64,000 nt of DNA from Pedobacter ginsenosidimutans (GTDB taxonomy: Bacteria; Bacteroidota; Bacteroidia; Sphingobacteriales; Sphingobacteriaceae): the NCBI RefSeq assembly GCF_001442625.1, contig NZ_LMZQ01000003.1, positions 614,012-678,011 of the forward strand. Reading direction: 5' to 3'. This document shows positions 44,036 to 52,148 of the stretch, piece by piece. The notes beneath the pieces were generated by a model. The model did not search any database and was not told the DNA's origin. It saw only the letters and a list, made by a program, of their open reading frames with translations. The position numbers were made by a program, and so were the translations under genes. Every line of letters begins with the position of its first letter. Position 1 is the stretch's first letter.

Positions 44036-44063
44036 CCGCTATTCTGAATAGCCAGAACAGCGG
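44036..44063 (-). promoter_or_regulatory. Stable hairpin between the peptide gene and the adaptor gene
   Basis: On the minus-strand RNA, CCGCUGUUCUG pairs with CAGAAUAGCGG (11 bp including one G-U) over a 6-nt loop. There is no U-run, so it is not a typical terminator. It may stabilise the 3' end of the abundant peptide mRNA and reduce translation of the exporter genes. Confidence 0.6.
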
Positions 44064-44077
44064 ATACAATAAATTGC

Positions 44078-44284
44078 TTATAGACTCCAAACAAGTTTCA
44101 AAACATTGGTTACTGTTTTGCTTAAAAATGCTGAAGTATCTGCACCAACTGCATTTAAAGTTCCTGCAAGAGAAGTTAAAAGTTCGTTTAATGTATTGTT
44201 AATAATACCACCACCTTCAACTTGTGACATTTCAGTTGTGTTCATTTCTTTAACACCAAGATTTTTTAATTCTAAACTTTTCAT
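44078..44284 (-). CDS. Double-glycine leader peptide (bacteriocin-like precursor)
   Basis: This 68-aa precursor has the leader MKSLELKNLGVKEMNTTEM then SQVEGG at residues 20-25, the typical double-glycine export leader (E-L-x-x-Ix/V-x-GG pattern). The mature part begins GIINNTLNELLTSLAG and is 43-44 residues without Cys, with a repeat of aliphatic residues that suits an amphipathic helix (SAFLSKTVTNVLKLVWSL). It is encoded just upstream of the adaptor and C39 exporter that would cleave and export it. Antimicrobial or signalling activity is inferred, not seen. Confidence 0.8.
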   Translation of the reverse strand: MKSLELKNLGVKEMNTTEMSQVEGGGIINNTLNELLTSLAGTLNAVGADTSAFLSKTVTNVLKLVWSL

Positions 44285-44414
44285 ACTAGATTTTTTTTGA
44301 GTTTTAAGACCCCTACTCTTTTGAAGGCTTTTCGGGATGCGCCTGATGCTTGGCCAAACACTTCGACGAATGTAACATTATTAGCTATATGGATGTAGTA
44401 TTAAACATCTAACA

Positions 44415-44422
44415 CAAACATA
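44415..44422 (-). promoter_or_regulatory. Candidate -7 box for the peptide operon (TATGTTTG)
   Basis: TATGTTTG on the minus strand matches TAnnTTTG exactly, 131 bp from the peptide start codon. No clear -33 TTTG is seen at the expected distance, so support is partial. Confidence 0.45.
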
Positions 44423-44558
44423 ACGATTCATTAATAATCCTAAAAAAATGCCCTCCAACACACAAAAAACGCAATCACTACCAAAAAACTAGGGTATTAG
44501 TTTTCATATTCAATTTATTCATTAGCCTCAAATCGGTTTATATTCTTTTTATTCGCTG

Positions 44559-44582
44559 TTTTTTAAGTAGCCTGCTTAAAAA
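44559..44582 (-). terminator. Possible terminator after the ExbD gene
   Basis: TTTTTTAAG and CTTAAAAAA are inverted around TAGCCT (44559-44567 with 44574-44582). The stem is A/T-rich with U-runs on both strands. It lies 11 bp past the ExbD stop codon. Confidence 0.4.
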
Positions 44583-44593
44583 AAATAGCTTGA

Positions 44594-45127
44594 TCAGATA
44601 CCATTCATTTTCATAAATACAGTTTCCTTTTCTGCAATATGATCGTCGTCAATGGCATACGATTTAATATTGGCAATTTTCATTTCGTCAATTACATCAA
44701 CAAAATTCTGGAACTTAGCCGTTTTAGCTGGCTTGATAATAACGATCATGTATTTGGCTGGATTATGCTGATGGGTTTCTGCAACCAGTTTTTCATTTGC
44801 AATGATCTCTTTCTGAATATTTGCTACCGAGGTAACCTTCATGTTTGCCTTTTCTATTGTACCCATGTAGCAAACAGCCTTGTTATTTTTCCCGAGCAGG
44901 ATGGTCATGGTACGTGATTCGGGATATGGTTCAATATGTGCACCATCGTCTTTCACGGGTTTGGCAATATCTGCCGCATTTAAAGTACCTAATGAAGTGG
45001 TGAGCATAAAAAATGCAGTCAATAAAAACATCAGATCAACCATTGCGGTGAGATCTACCCTTGGTGTTGTTTTTTTGGTTCTTCCTTTTGCAGCCTTGCC
45101 GCTTTGAGATTCGTTTAATGTTGCCAT
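44594..45127 (-). CDS. Lone ExbD/TolR-like biopolymer transport protein
   Basis: This 177-aa protein has a short cytoplasmic N-terminus (KAAKGRTKKTTPRVDLTAMVDL), one membrane helix (about 30-50) with the essential Asp in the TPRVDLTAMVD segment, and a periplasmic domain. ExbD/TolR proteins work with an ExbB/TolQ partner to couple proton flow to TonB or Tol. No partner gene is present here, so it is an orphan or an alternative subunit. It neighbours the peptide export locus but is probably independent. Confidence 0.9.
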   Translation of the reverse strand: MATLNESQSGKAAKGRTKKTTPRVDLTAMVDLMFLLTAFFMLTTSLGTLNAADIAKPVKDDGAHIEPYPESRTMTILLGKNNKAVCYMGTIEKANMKVTSVANIQKEIIANEKLVAETHQHNPAKYMIVIIKPAKTAKFQNFVDVIDEMKIANIKSYAIDDDHIAEKETVFMKMNGI

Positions 45128-45180
45128 AATAATTTAGGTTTTTTAATGATGATGACAAGCCTTATCAAATTGCATAAAAA

Positions 45181-45205
45181 AAGCGGTTAAAAAATTTAAC
45201 CGCTT
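45181..45205 (-). terminator. Terminator after sodC
   Basis: AAGCGGTTAAA (45181-45191) and TTTAACCGCTT (45195-45205) are exact inverse arms; on the minus strand the stem is followed by TTTTTTT. A repeat element (45213-45318) lies between it and the sodC stop codon. Confidence 0.75.
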
Positions 45206-45212
45206 AAGAAAA

Positions 45213-45318
45213 GTTGTCATTGCGAGGAGGAACGACGAAGCAATCTTACAACTGTGGGTTTATGACTACCGCATTAAGATTGCTTCGTCGGCTGAAAAGC
45301 CTTCTCGCAATGACGATC
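45213..45318. repeat. Dispersed inverted repeat (GTCATTGCGAGG family)
   Basis: GTCATTGCGAGGAGGAACGACG and CGAAGCAATCTTA on the left are mirrored by TAAGATTGCTTCGTCGG and CTTCTCGCAATGACG on the right, forming a roughly 105-bp hairpin. It lies just downstream of sodC. Confidence 0.75.
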
Positions 45319-45330
45319 ATATTAATATAA

Positions 45331-45861
45331 TTACTTCACCGCTTCAATTACACCGCAACCTACTCTTGGCCCTGAGTTACCAGTTGGCTGTGTAGTATAA
45401 TCGTCGGTACCACCATGCACAATAATTCCACGACCGATAATATTTTTGATATCACCATCCTTAATACTCCATCTATCGGTAGTAACCGAAAGCGTAGCAT
45501 GACCTTTGTTATCTAACATGATGTTGCCAATGTCACCGCTGTGATAAGCTGCAGAACCCCATTTGCCATGAGCTTCTTTAGTTGGGTTCCAGTGGCCGTG
45601 TGTATTTTCGCCCATATTGCCGCAATCGCCATGTTCATGAAAGTGGACCGCAACATTACTGTCTGCACGCGCAGCAAAATTCATCTCGATGTCCATCCTA
45701 ATTTTTCCATCGCTTAATTCGTAAAACTTTGCTGTTCCAATAGTTTTCGTATTATCAGCTGTTTCGGTCAAAGTGGCCTGGGCAATTTCTTTGTCAGTTT
45801 TAGCACAAGCACTGATAAGTGCCACGCCTGCAATAGCTAAGCTTAAAAGATATTTTTTCAT
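45331..45861 (-). CDS. sodC: Cu/Zn superoxide dismutase, lipoprotein form
   Basis: This 176-aa protein starts at the ATG at 45861 (MKKYLLSLAIAGVALISAC) with lipobox LISAC. The SodC fold shows copper ligands in VAVHFHEHGDCG, a shared ligand and zinc region in GHWNPTKEAHGKWGSAAYHSGD, copper His and Arg near GRGIIVHGGTDDY, and the structural GNSGPRVGCGVI. The length and cysteine pair fit bacterial CuZnSOD. The lipid anchor puts the enzyme on an envelope membrane, where it dismutates superoxide. Confidence 0.95.
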   Translation of the reverse strand: MKKYLLSLAIAGVALISACAKTDKEIAQATLTETADNTKTIGTAKFYELSDGKIRMDIEMNFAARADSNVAVHFHEHGDCGNMGENTHGHWNPTKEAHGKWGSAAYHSGDIGNIMLDNKGHATLSVTTDRWSIKDGDIKNIIGRGIIVHGGTDDYTTQPTGNSGPRVGCGVIEAVK

Positions 45862-45980
45862 TTTATAAAAATTTAGTTTACATACAAAACAGATTGACAA
45901 TCATTTAGTTTGATCTAAAATCGATGCCTGTAAAACCATTTCGGATACCACTTGTTTAATCAATATAAAATCGTACAACT

Positions 45981-46328
45981 ATGGAACAGCCAACAGCAAT
46001 GAACACTTTGAGTCAGATTTTAGAGAAATTGAGGCTGAAAGGAAAAGATAACGAATTAAAAATGTCTGATCATGGTAAGATGCAAAGTAAATCGCTCGGA
46101 AAAATTTATAAACCCGAAGATTTAACTATTGTTAAAACTTATCGGTTTGAAGGAGATTCAGACCCCGCAGATAACTCTGTGCTTTACCTACTGGAAGATC
46201 AGGATAAGAATATCGGATATATATTAGACGCTTATGGCATTTATTCAGACAATGAAGGACCATCGTTTGATGATTTCCTAAAAAAAATTCCTACAGAAAA
46301 TAGAGACGAACAGGAACTTTTTTGTTAA
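45981..46328 (+). CDS. Small conserved protein of unknown function
   Basis: This 115-aa cytoplasmic protein (MEQPTAMNTLSQILEKLRLKGKDNELK) is found in Pedobacter-like genomes and is sometimes mislabelled phosphoribosylpyrophosphate synthetase. No PRPP synthetase motif is present, and the length is far too short. The C-terminal half is acidic (SDPADNSVLYLLEDQDKNIGY) and ends ENRDEQELFC. A clear terminator follows at 46348-46384. No neighbours suggest a function. Confidence 0.75.
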   Translation: MEQPTAMNTLSQILEKLRLKGKDNELKMSDHGKMQSKSLGKIYKPEDLTIVKTYRFEGDSDPADNSVLYLLEDQDKNIGYILDAYGIYSDNEGPSFDDFLKKIPTENRDEQELFC

Positions 46329-46347
46329 TACCTAAAATTTTATTGAG

Positions 46348-46384
46348 AGGGAGAATTAGCGTAATCTAATTCTCCCTTTTTTAT
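46348..46384 (+). terminator. Strong Rho-independent terminator
   Basis: AGGGAGAATTAG (46348-46359), a 6-nt loop, CTAATTCTCCCT (46366-46377), then TTTTTTTATTTT. It follows the small protein gene by 20 bp. Confidence 0.92.
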
Positions 46385-46412
46385 TTTAAAATATTAGCAG
46401 GTTATAATTCCG

Positions 46413-46420
46413 TAATTTTG
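46413..46420 (+). promoter_or_regulatory. -7 box (TAATTTTG) for the EamA gene
   Basis: TAATTTTG fits the TAnnTTTG consensus and lies 22 bp before the ATG at 46442. This supports a start at 46442 rather than the upstream TTG. Confidence 0.6.
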
Positions 46421-46441
46421 CGCCTCATTTACGAGCAACAA

Positions 46442-47293
46442 ATGAAAAGCAAAATCAATATCCCACCCATACCAGCCGTTTTACTGTCTATTATCAGTGT
46501 GCAGTGTGGGGCGGCAATTGCAAAAGGGCTTTTCCCACAAATTGGCGCCGCTGCTACAGCATCGTTACGGATCGGTTTATCAGCGGTTATCTTATTAATC
46601 GCTTTTAGGCCAACCCTATTTAAACTAAATGCCAAACAATGGAAATATGTTATCCTATATGGTGTTTGTTTAGGAGTAATGAATATGGTATTCTATATGG
46701 CTATAGCAAGAATTCCGATCGGTTTAGGCGTAACTTTAGAATTTGTTGGCCCCTTGGGCCTGGCTATTTTTGGATCTAAAAAACCTGTAGATTTTCTTTG
46801 GGTAATACTGGCCGCAGCCGGCATTGCACTAATTGCCCCCTGGACCAGTACAGGGCTAAATGTTTTCGGTGTATTATTGGCACTTTTAGCTGGTATTTTT
46901 TGGGCGGCTTATATTATACTGGGTGGTAGGATATCAAAAATAATGAAGGGCGGTGATGCTGTTGCCATTGGAATGTTATTCGCTACCCTGATCATTTTAC
47001 CATTTGGCATTTTTAGCGGCGGTTTAAGTGGCCTGAATCCGAAATTACTGGGTTTAGGAGCAGCGCTTGCTCTACTATCAAGCGCCATCCCGTTTACCCT
47101 CGAAATGAGAGCCCTTAAGCAGCTCCCCGCACGGACTTTCAGTATTTTAATGAGCCTCGAACCTGCCATGGCTTCATTAGCTGCACTCGTTTTTTTACAA
47201 GAATACCTCACTTTAAAAGAGTGTTTCGCCGTGGCTTTCGTTGTTATTGCTTCTGCAGGTTCTTCGTTAACAGTCAGGCGTGCAAAACTGTAA
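46442..47293 (+). CDS. EamA/RhtA-like drug/metabolite exporter
   Basis: This 283-aa protein has ten predicted helices (two EamA repeats, about 8-140 and 150-280). The ATG at 46442 gives MKSKINIPPIPAVLLSIISVQCGAAIAKG. The motif GLGVTLEFVGPLGLAIFGSKKP and the second-repeat LEPAMASLAALVFLQEYL are typical of RhtA (threonine/homoserine exporter) subfamily. The substrate is probably an amino acid or small metabolite. Confidence 0.92.
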   Translation: MKSKINIPPIPAVLLSIISVQCGAAIAKGLFPQIGAAATASLRIGLSAVILLIAFRPTLFKLNAKQWKYVILYGVCLGVMNMVFYMAIARIPIGLGVTLEFVGPLGLAIFGSKKPVDFLWVILAAAGIALIAPWTSTGLNVFGVLLALLAGIFWAAYIILGGRISKIMKGGDAVAIGMLFATLIILPFGIFSGGLSGLNPKLLGLGAALALLSSAIPFTLEMRALKQLPARTFSILMSLEPAMASLAALVFLQEYLTLKECFAVAFVVIASAGSSLTVRRAKL

Positions 47294-47578
47294 TTAGGCC
47301 AGTTTTTTTGTTTTATAGATCACGATATCATCCGTCAACGTATCCGCTTGCGTTACAAAGGCTAAAATATAAGGCTGCTGATCGTGGAGATCCAAACCTG
47401 CCTGATCTTTCCACTCCTCCTGAAAAATAAAAGTATTATCAACGGCAGATTCATACAGATCGTACTGGATGCAGGCTTCCTCTTTACGGGAATTTAAAAC
47501 CATGTCCAACAGCATAGTTCTTAATGCCGCTGTGGTTTCTTTTTTACTTTTAACAATTGCTGTTAGATAAATGCTCAT
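47294..47578 (-). CDS. Antibiotic biosynthesis monooxygenase (ABM) domain protein
   Basis: This 94-aa protein is one ABM/ferredoxin-like fold (YLTAIVKSKKETTAALRTML and ACIQYDLYESAVDNTFIFQEEWKDQ), as in quinol monooxygenase YgiN. It overlaps the oxidoreductase gene by 29 bp, in another frame. In E. coli, YgiN pairs with the quinone reductase MdaB to cycle quinones, and the same pairing here is strongly suggestive. Confidence 0.88.
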   Translation of the reverse strand: MSIYLTAIVKSKKETTAALRTMLLDMVLNSRKEEACIQYDLYESAVDNTFIFQEEWKDQAGLDLHDQQPYILAFVTQADTLTDDIVIYKTKKLA

Positions 47579-48179
47579 ATACTGCTGTATTTAAAAATTT
47601 TTGGGTTAAATGTTCATGGTGCAATTTAAGTGCACTCCTAATATCTGCATTCTTTTCTACATCGTGAAAATGGATGCCATCTATGCGTTCCATTCCGGTA
47701 AAAGCATTCATTCTATGAAAACCAAACAATACACCATCATCTACGCTTGTTTCCATAAAAAATTCTTCGGGCAAGGTAAATGCTTCTTTTGGTGCGTTCC
47801 ACGATGATGTTACCATGTATTTACGACCATGCAGCATCCCGCCGGTACCGTAGTTTCTTGTCGGATTATCTGCTTTACGGCCATCACTTACATAGATTCC
47901 TTTTTTATGCCCCTCGGTAAACACAACATCGATATATTGTTTAAACCCATGTGGTAACTGAAACCACCAGATGGGTGTATGATAAATTATAACATCTGCC
48001 CAAACATATTTTTCTACCTCCGCTTTCGGATCGTAATCATGATTGATATTAGTTGTTTTCACTTCGAAATCTGTTAACGAGGAAAAGAAACTAGCTGTAG
48101 CATCAGCTATTGTTTCGTTAAATCTTCCGCCAGAGTGACCAAACTTTTGTCCCCCGTTGATGATGAATATTTTTGTCAT
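47550..48179 (-). CDS. NAD(P)H-dependent quinone reductase (MdaB-like)
   Basis: This 209-aa flavodoxin-fold enzyme has FIINGGQKFGHSGGRFNETI (FMN phosphate loop), YHTPIWWFQLPHGFKQYIDVVF (conserved active-site region) and GGMLHGRKYMVTSSWNAP. These match MdaB, a FAD/FMN NADPH:quinone oxidoreductase. It is the first gene of a two-gene unit with the ABM protein. A divergent LysR gene at 48279 probably regulates it. Promoter box CAAAATTA (TAATTTTG on minus) lies at 48203-48210. Confidence 0.92.
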   Translation of the reverse strand: MTKIFIINGGQKFGHSGGRFNETIADATASFFSSLTDFEVKTTNINHDYDPKAEVEKYVWADVIIYHTPIWWFQLPHGFKQYIDVVFTEGHKKGIYVSDGRKADNPTRNYGTGGMLHGRKYMVTSSWNAPKEAFTLPEEFFMETSVDDGVLFGFHRMNAFTGMERIDGIHFHDVEKNADIRSALKLHHEHLTQKFLNTAVYEHLSNSNC

Positions 48180-48202
48180 TTCGTTTTTTCTATTTGATAA
48201 GA

Positions 48203-48210
48203 CAAAATTA
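48203..48210 (-). promoter_or_regulatory. -7 box (TAATTTTG) for the quinone-reductase operon
   Basis: CAAAATTA on the plus strand reads TAATTTTG on the minus strand, 23 bp before the MdaB-like start codon. It faces the LysR promoter at 48247-48254, with 36 bp between them. Confidence 0.55.
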
Positions 48211-48246
48211 CAGCGCCTATATCTATTATTAAAACAAGTTAATTCA

Positions 48247-48254
48247 TAGCTTTG
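48247..48254 (+). promoter_or_regulatory. -7 box (TAGCTTTG) for the LysR gene
   Basis: TAGCTTTG matches TAnnTTTG and lies 24 bp before the ATG at 48279. Confidence 0.55.
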
Positions 48255-48278
48255 TATCAGAATTATAATAGGAAGATA

Positions 48279-49181
48279 ATGGTTAATTTAGAGTGGTACA
48301 GAAGTTTTAAGGCAATTTATAAAACAGGAACCTTAACTGGTGCAGCAGAGAACCTGTTTATTTCACAGCCTGGGGTAAGTTTGCATTTAAGTTCTTTAGA
48401 AAGTTACGTCGGCTACAAGCTGTTTGAGCGTACGGGCAGGAAGATGATCCCGACCGAAAAAGGGAAAGTGCTTTATAATTTCATTGTAGAGCCGCTTACA
48501 AAACTTGAGGATGCCGAAAAACATTTTCAAAAAAGCACAGAAAAACATACACCAACCATTAGCGTAGGCATGTGTTTCGAAACTTTTCAGATTACACTCG
48601 AACAGTATATTTCTACACTTCCTTTTAATGTAATTATCCGTTTTGGCGAATATCCTGAGATGTTAGATCAATTGGATAAGGGTATTTTAGACCTGATTAT
48701 CACCCCACAAAAAGGCAATTCGGCCAATGTAGAACACGAGGCTTTTTCTTCCGAAACCATTGTTTTAGTAGGCGGAATAGAAACTGATGGGCAAACTTTT
48801 GATTCGTTGGTTAAAAAGAAAGATTTAACCGGAATGGAAACCTGGTTAAAACAGCAGAAATGGTATGGAACAGCTGGCGATATGGAGCACCTTCTACGTT
48901 TCTGGCAGCTTAACTTTGGCAAACATGCCGATTTTCGCCCTAACTACATTGTACCTAACCTCAATTCGATTGTGCGCTGCTTATCCGGAGGAAAAGGCTT
49001 GGCTATTATACCCGATTTTCTTTGCAAAAAAGAAGTTGAAGAGGGAAAGGTAAAAGTAATTTGGGAAGGTATATCAAAACTGACCAACACTTTATATTTT
49101 GGTTGTAGGAAAAACACCCAGTATGCATCAGAAATTCACATTATTAAAAAACTTTTTAAGGAGGTTATGGTTAGTATATAG
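48279..49181 (+). CDS. LysR family transcriptional regulator (of the quinone-reductase operon)
   Basis: This 300-aa protein starts at the ATG at 48279 (MVNLEWYRSFKAIYKTG). The HTH is TGTLTGAAENLFISQPGVSLHLSSLESYVGYKLFER, and the C-terminal co-inducer-binding domain follows (about 90-300). It is divergent from the MdaB/ABM operon, the usual arrangement for a LysR activator of a quinone or electrophile response. The inducer is unknown. Confidence 0.92.
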   Translation: MVNLEWYRSFKAIYKTGTLTGAAENLFISQPGVSLHLSSLESYVGYKLFERTGRKMIPTEKGKVLYNFIVEPLTKLEDAEKHFQKSTEKHTPTISVGMCFETFQITLEQYISTLPFNVIIRFGEYPEMLDQLDKGILDLIITPQKGNSANVEHEAFSSETIVLVGGIETDGQTFDSLVKKKDLTGMETWLKQQKWYGTAGDMEHLLRFWQLNFGKHADFRPNYIVPNLNSIVRCLSGGKGLAIIPDFLCKKEVEEGKVKVIWEGISKLTNTLYFGCRKNTQYASEIHIIKKLFKEVMVSI

Positions 49182-49273
49182 TTTATATCGAAAATGATCA
49201 TGGTTAGATCCCTGATTTAATTTGTTAAACATTAGATAAATAATTATTTCAGATAATACTTTAAGCTTCCATA

Positions 49274-51769
49274 ATGAGTTATCCTAATCACCTGTTAAGT
49301 AGCGATCAATTATTAGAAGTTTTTAACTTGACCCATACGGCCACAGCTGTACATGTTGGCGAAACGGCTGTAATTCAAACGGCTAATGATGCCATGCTCA
49401 GAATCTGGGGGAAAGACAGAAGCATAATCGGAAAATCACTGGAGGACGCCTTACCGGAGTTAAAAGGACAGCCTTTTATTGAGATGTTCAGGAAAGTTTG
49501 GTTAGAAGGCTTAGTTATCTCAGGAAAAGATACCGCAGCGGATTTGGTGGTCGACGGTAAACTGCAAACATTTTATTTTGATTTTGAATACAGGGCTATA
49601 AAAAACGATGCAGGTAAAACCATTTGCATTTTACATACGGCAATTGATGTAAGCGAGCGGGTACTCAGACAACAGGCTGTAGAACAGGCGCTTGAAAGAG
49701 AAGAGGCGCTACAACGAGAGCAAACTTTAAATGAAGAACTGGCGGCAACAGTAGAAGAACTGGCCACAACCAATGAAGAGCTTGTGGCAACAAATGAAGA
49801 ACTACAGGAAACGCAAGAAACGCTGCACGTTTTAAACAACGAACTGGAATTAAGGGTTGTTGAGCGCTTTAACCAGCTTTCGGAAAGCGAAAAGCGCTTT
49901 AGAACCATGGCAGAAGGAACTGATATTTTTATTGCTGTTGCTGATGAAAGTGGAAATGCCATTTATTTTAATAAATCATGGGTAAAACTCACGGGCCGAT
50001 CGGTTAAGGACCTGCTCGATTTTGGCTGGGCAGATTTAATTCATCCTGAAGACCGGGATAGATATGTAGATATTTACCTTTCGGCCCTTGCCGAAAAGAA
50101 ACCTTTTACCGGCGAATTTAGAATACTCACCAAAAAAGGCGATTACAGATGGTTGCTTGCGAGTGGTCCGCCACGGTTTCATGCCGATGGCTCATTTGCC
50201 GGTTACATTAGCTCTTGCATAGACATTACAGAACGGAAGCTAATTGAAATAGAGCGACTTAACCTGAACAAACTTATAGAGGCCAGTTCAGAATTTATAG
50301 GTATTGCAGAATTGGATATGTCAATCCAATACCTAAATCCTGCCGCATTACAAAAACTTGGTTGGCTTGGTATTTCGAAAAGAACAATATTAGATTGTGT
50401 TTTTCCTGAGGATCGATTAATGGCGGAGGAAATTCTACCAGGGATTTTAAAGAATAATACCTTCAGGCAGGAGATTCGATTCTGGAATGAAAAAACAGGC
50501 ATTCCTTTTTGGATTGAATGGAATGGCTTTGCCATTCGAAATGAAGAAAACGATCAAATAATTGCCTTCGCTACAGTAGGTCCTGATATTACAGAGCGAA
50601 AACTTTATCAGGAAGAACTGCAAGGCATAAATATGGAAATGGCTGCAGCAAACGAAGAGCTGGCCACTACAAATGAAGAACTTGCTAAAACGCATGATGA
50701 CCTTATCAGGTACACCAATAAACTATCAGACAGTGAGGAAAAACTCAGACAGGCGATAGAAACGGGCAGAATGGGTACCTGGAGTATCAATCCGAAAACA
50801 CTTGAAATTACCATGTCTAGCTTTGTTAAGGAATTGCTGGGATTGCCTTTGGACAAACCTGCAGAAATGGATATGATTATGAAGGCCGTAAATCCTGATT
50901 ACCATAAGATGCTTTTTTCAGCGCTTGATAATGCCATGAAAAACCATTTACCCAGTGATACCGAATACCCGATTAACAATTTAATCAATGGGCAGGAAAA
51001 ATGGGTTAGAGCAACCGGGCGTGTATTTTTAGACCAAAATGGAAACCCAACGGAATATTCTGGTCTTTTCATTGATATTACGGAACAAAAATTAGATGAG
51101 CTTCGAAAAAACGACTTCATCGGAATGGTCAGTCACGAGTTAAAAACACCGCTAACCGCAATTAATGGTTTTGTACAGGTTTTGCAACGTAAAGCGAAAA
51201 AAGATGAAGACAATTATGCCATTATCGCTTTAGATAAAGCGCATAGCCAGATCAGGAAAATGACTACCATGATTAATGGTTTCTTAAATGTATCGCGTTT
51301 AGAATCGGGTAAGCTGCTTATCGAAAAAACAAACTTTAGCTTGGATGAACTGCTGAAAGAAACCATCGAAGAAACTTATGTGTCACAATCTTCGCATCAA
51401 ATTATATTAAACCCAACATGCGAGGTTAACATTAATGCCGATAGGAATAAAATCGGTAACGTGATTTCTAATCTGATCAGCAATGGCTTAAAATACTCAG
51501 ATAATGGTACGCGTATTGAGATTACCTGCAAATTGTACGATACTGAGGTTGAAATTCAGATTAAAGATGAGGGAATAGGTATAAAGCCCGAAGATATTGA
51601 TAAACTTTTCGAACGTTATTACCGCGTACAGGGTAATCACACCATTTCCGGTTTTGGAATCGGGCTTTACTTAAGCGCCGAAATTATTGAAAGACATGGC
51701 GGCCGGATATGGGCAGAAAGTGAAGAAGGCAAAGGTTCCGTTTTTCATTTTACTTTGCCATTGAGTTAA
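49274..51769 (+). CDS. Multi-PAS soluble sensor histidine kinase
   Basis: This 831-aa protein lacks membrane helices. Domains in order: PAS1 (about 14-130), a coiled coil (about 131-205, with ATTNEEL and ATNEEL repeats), PAS2 (about 207-325), PAS3 (about 330-445), a second coil with the same ATTNEEL unit (about 450-485), PAS4 (about 490-605), HisKA with His621 in MVSHELKTPLTAINGF, and HATPase (about 715-830; N-box NLISNGLKYSDNGT, G1 DEGIGIKPED, G2 GFGIGLYLS). No response regulator is encoded nearby, so it is an orphan kinase. The stimulus is cytoplasmic (redox, light or small molecule); none can be chosen from sequence. Confidence 0.92.
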   Translation: MSYPNHLLSSDQLLEVFNLTHTATAVHVGETAVIQTANDAMLRIWGKDRSIIGKSLEDALPELKGQPFIEMFRKVWLEGLVISGKDTAADLVVDGKLQTFYFDFEYRAIKNDAGKTICILHTAIDVSERVLRQQAVEQALEREEALQREQTLNEELAATVEELATTNEELVATNEELQETQETLHVLNNELELRVVERFNQLSESEKRFRTMAEGTDIFIAVADESGNAIYFNKSWVKLTGRSVKDLLDFGWADLIHPEDRDRYVDIYLSALAEKKPFTGEFRILTKKGDYRWLLASGPPRFHADGSFAGYISSCIDITERKLIEIERLNLNKLIEASSEFIGIAELDMSIQYLNPAALQKLGWLGISKRTILDCVFPEDRLMAEEILPGILKNNTFRQEIRFWNEKTGIPFWIEWNGFAIRNEENDQIIAFATVGPDITERKLYQEELQGINMEMAAANEELATTNEELAKTHDDLIRYTNKLSDSEEKLRQAIETGRMGTWSINPKTLEITMSSFVKELLGLPLDKPAEMDMIMKAVNPDYHKMLFSALDNAMKNHLPSDTEYPINNLINGQEKWVRATGRVFLDQNGNPTEYSGLFIDITEQKLDELRKNDFIGMVSHELKTPLTAINGFVQVLQRKAKKDEDNYAIIALDKAHSQIRKMTTMINGFLNVSRLESGKLLIEKTNFSLDELLKETIEETYVSQSSHQIILNPTCEVNINADRNKIGNVISNLISNGLKYSDNGTRIEITCKLYDTEVEIQIKDEGIGIKPEDIDKLFERYYRVQGNHTISGFGIGLYLSAEIIERHGGRIWAESEEGKGSVFHFTLPLS

Positions 51770-52148
51770 TTTATCACAACTTTTTACCGCAAAAAACACA
51801 AAGGTTTTCGCAGAGAACGCAGAGGTTTTTCCTGAAATTCGTCATTTCTAAGCACAAACACCATTGTATTGTACCGTCATTCCCGCGCAGGCGGGAATCT
51901 TAAAATGCATTGCATTACGACACCTAATCAAGTTGGGGATGACGAAAATTTCTTAGTGCTTCTGTAGCTAAACAACTCTTAAAAACGCTTCGACTCCGCT
52001 CAGCGTGACAATATGCACAGTATTCAGTGGTTTCCGTGCTTCTGTGGCTAAACTACCTTTTAAAAGCGCTTCGACTCCGCTCAGTGTCACAACTGGAGGA
52101 GATACACTGTGGCCTCTGTATATTTCTCATTCTCTCTGTGGTAAAAAA
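51770..52148. repeat. 379-bp intergenic region made of dispersed and tandem repeats
   Basis: It holds accgcaaaaaacacaaagg/ctctgtgg-type DNA, the GTCATTCCCGCGCAGGCGGGAAT repeat near 51890, and an approximate tandem duplication. The units 51956-52011 and 52036-52092 (period 80 bp) both contain GTGCTTCTGT-GCTAAAC and GCTTCGACTCCGCTCAG. No ORF was found. Confidence 0.65.

Larger units (their letters stand above)
44285..44593. other. Leader and non-coding DNA between the peptide and ExbD genes
   Basis: This 309-bp gap holds no ORF above 16 codons with a start on the minus strand. A -7-like box (CAAACATA read as TATGTTTG on the minus strand, 44415-44422) would give the peptide gene a leader of about 125 nt. 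An A/T hairpin (44559-44582) ends the ExbD gene region. Confidence 0.5.

Noticed and set aside
45981..46328. Annotation of this gene as phosphoribosylpyrophosphate synthetase
   Set aside because: The protein is 115 aa with no PRPP-binding loop or PRPP synthetase motifs. The label appears to be propagated misannotation.
49573..49962. 129-codon Ser-rich ORF antisense to the PAS kinase
   Set aside because: The run of Ser is the reverse reading of the Glu/Thr-rich coiled coil repeats of the kinase. No start signal or homolog form.
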